A stretch of DNA of 64,000 nt from Psychrobacter sp. MF31. Its GTDB lineage: Bacteria > Pseudomonadota > Gammaproteobacteria > Pseudomonadales > Moraxellaceae. The stretch lies in assembly GCF_012847335.1 (NCBI RefSeq), contig NZ_JABBDX010000004.1, forward strand, positions 62,001-126,000. Direction: 5' to 3'. Numbering within the stretch: the stretch's first letter is position 1; every line of letters starts with the position of its first letter. The position numbers and the translations under genes are program-made. Below are positions 63,522-64,000 of the stretch, one piece after another. The notes below the pieces were generated by a model. That model searched no databases. It was given only the letters and a program-made list of their open reading frames with translations, and had not been told where the DNA came from.

Positions 63522-63548
63522 TACCTGCGCTATCGTGGGTATTTTTTT
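63522..63548 (+). terminator. Intrinsic terminator after argH
   Basis: TACCTGCG / CGTGGGTA with two G-T pairs, loop CTAT, followed by seven T. Confidence 0.7.
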
Positions 63549-63599
63549 GCCTTAATTTTAAAACCAGTTTTTTTAAACCTTTTTTTCAAGGCTTCTTTT

Positions 63600-63629
63600 T
63601 TGCCCAAGTTCCGTGCCATTTGCTATGAT
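63600..63629 (+). promoter_or_regulatory. Candidate yggX promoter with extended -10
   Basis: TTGCCC (63600-63605), an 18-base spacer, then TATGAT (63624-63629) preceded by TGC. Confidence 0.5.
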
Positions 63630-63674
63630 AACTGAGAATTTATTTTGATCTAAGTGATAATAAGGAACACGGTC

Positions 63675-63971
63675 ATGACCGAAACTTTTGATCCCAAAGC
63701 CAATTTAGTATTTTGCCGAAAATATCATCAAGATTTGCCAAAAATGGCACATCCGCCATTTCCCAATAAGCTTGGTCGTGAAATTCAAGATACCGTTTCG
63801 GATAAAGCTTGGAAAGAATGGCTTGAGCACCAAACCATGCTGATTAACGAAAACCATTTAAGCATGATGGACCCTGAAGCCAAAAAGTTTTTGACTGAGC
63901 AGCGCAATAAATTTTTGGACAACGAAGATTATGAGCGTCCTCAAGGTTGGACGCCTGAAAATAAAGGCTAG
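63675..63971 (+). CDS. yggX: Fe(2+)-trafficking / oxidative damage protection protein YggX
   Basis: A 98-residue member of the YggX family, which protects Fe-S enzymes from oxidative damage. Hallmarks: [25 protein letters not shown] with the single conserved Cys, [21 protein letters not shown] and [23 protein letters not shown] fixes the start at 63675, though the frame opens at 63654. Usually beside mutY; the window ends before that can be seen. Confidence 0.95.
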   Translation: MTETFDPKANLVFCRKYHQDLPKMAHPPFPNKLGREIQDTVSDKAWKEWLEHQTMLINENHLSMMDPEAKKFLTEQRNKFLDNEDYERPQGWTPENKG

Positions 63972-64000
63972 CGTTAGTCTTGCTTGACGATCGGCTGATT

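Overview
The window looks like a chromosomal core segment of a Moraxellaceae gammaproteobacterium, most likely Psychrobacter or a close Moraxella relative. The reasons are moderate to low GC by eye, PlsB, EttA and FUSC proteins of gammaproteobacterial type, and gene neighbourhoods known from Pseudomonas and Acinetobacter: ubiG-mupP-yciK, pcnB-folK-panB-panC, gltA diverging from sdhCDAB-sucAB-lpdA-sucCD, argH diverging from algZ-algR-hemC-hemD-hemX, and a galE/galU/pgi/ugd/phosphomutase block. I saw no rRNA, tRNA, insertion sequence, prophage, integrase or CRISPR array. Nearly every gene is a full-length housekeeping gene.

Layout. 1-9 kb: a cut-off lipoprotein, aroE, a FUSC transporter, a long acyl-CoA dehydrogenase, a secreted protein, a tautomerase, ybaK and plsB. 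9-19 kb: ettA, a small GNAT protein, a pterin dehydratase, a DUF1328 membrane peptide, a saccharopine-reductase-like enzyme, a secreted protein, tex and an ompR with no adjacent kinase. 19-30 kb: a DksA-like zinc finger, the yciK-mupP-ubiG block, dsbA, darP, rapZ, the pantothenate/folate/poly(A) operon, comEA and mazG. 30-37 kb: sugar-nucleotide genes (phosphomannomutase converging on a degenerate Ugd, pgi, galU, galE), in the order of the constant flank of the Acinetobacter capsule locus but without capsule genes. 37-52 kb: the TCA cluster with gltA divergent. 52-57 kb: a lipoprotein, a zincin-like gene pair, rarA, ribBX and a thioesterase. 57-64 kb: hemX-hemD-hemC, the AlgR/AlgZ-type two-component pair, argH and yggX.

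The genes work together as the TCA cycle (gltA, sdh, suc, lpdA), tetrapyrrole synthesis (hemC, hemD, hemX), coenzyme synthesis (panB, panC, folK, ribBX, ubiG), envelope precursors (plsB, galU, galE, pgi, manB, mupP) and RNA or translation control (rapZ, pcnB, ettA, tex, darP). Many convergent pairs share one bidirectional A/T-flanked hairpin terminator, and several genes have an extended -10 promoter (TGnTATAAT type).

I found no clear novel multi-gene system. The best leads are inverted repeats in every spacer of the suc operon, a Ugd paralogue that has lost its catalytic Cys, a sucD terminator that abuts the galE start, gene relics in the two long TCA spacers, and an AlgZ-type kinase without a recognisable ATP-binding glycine box.
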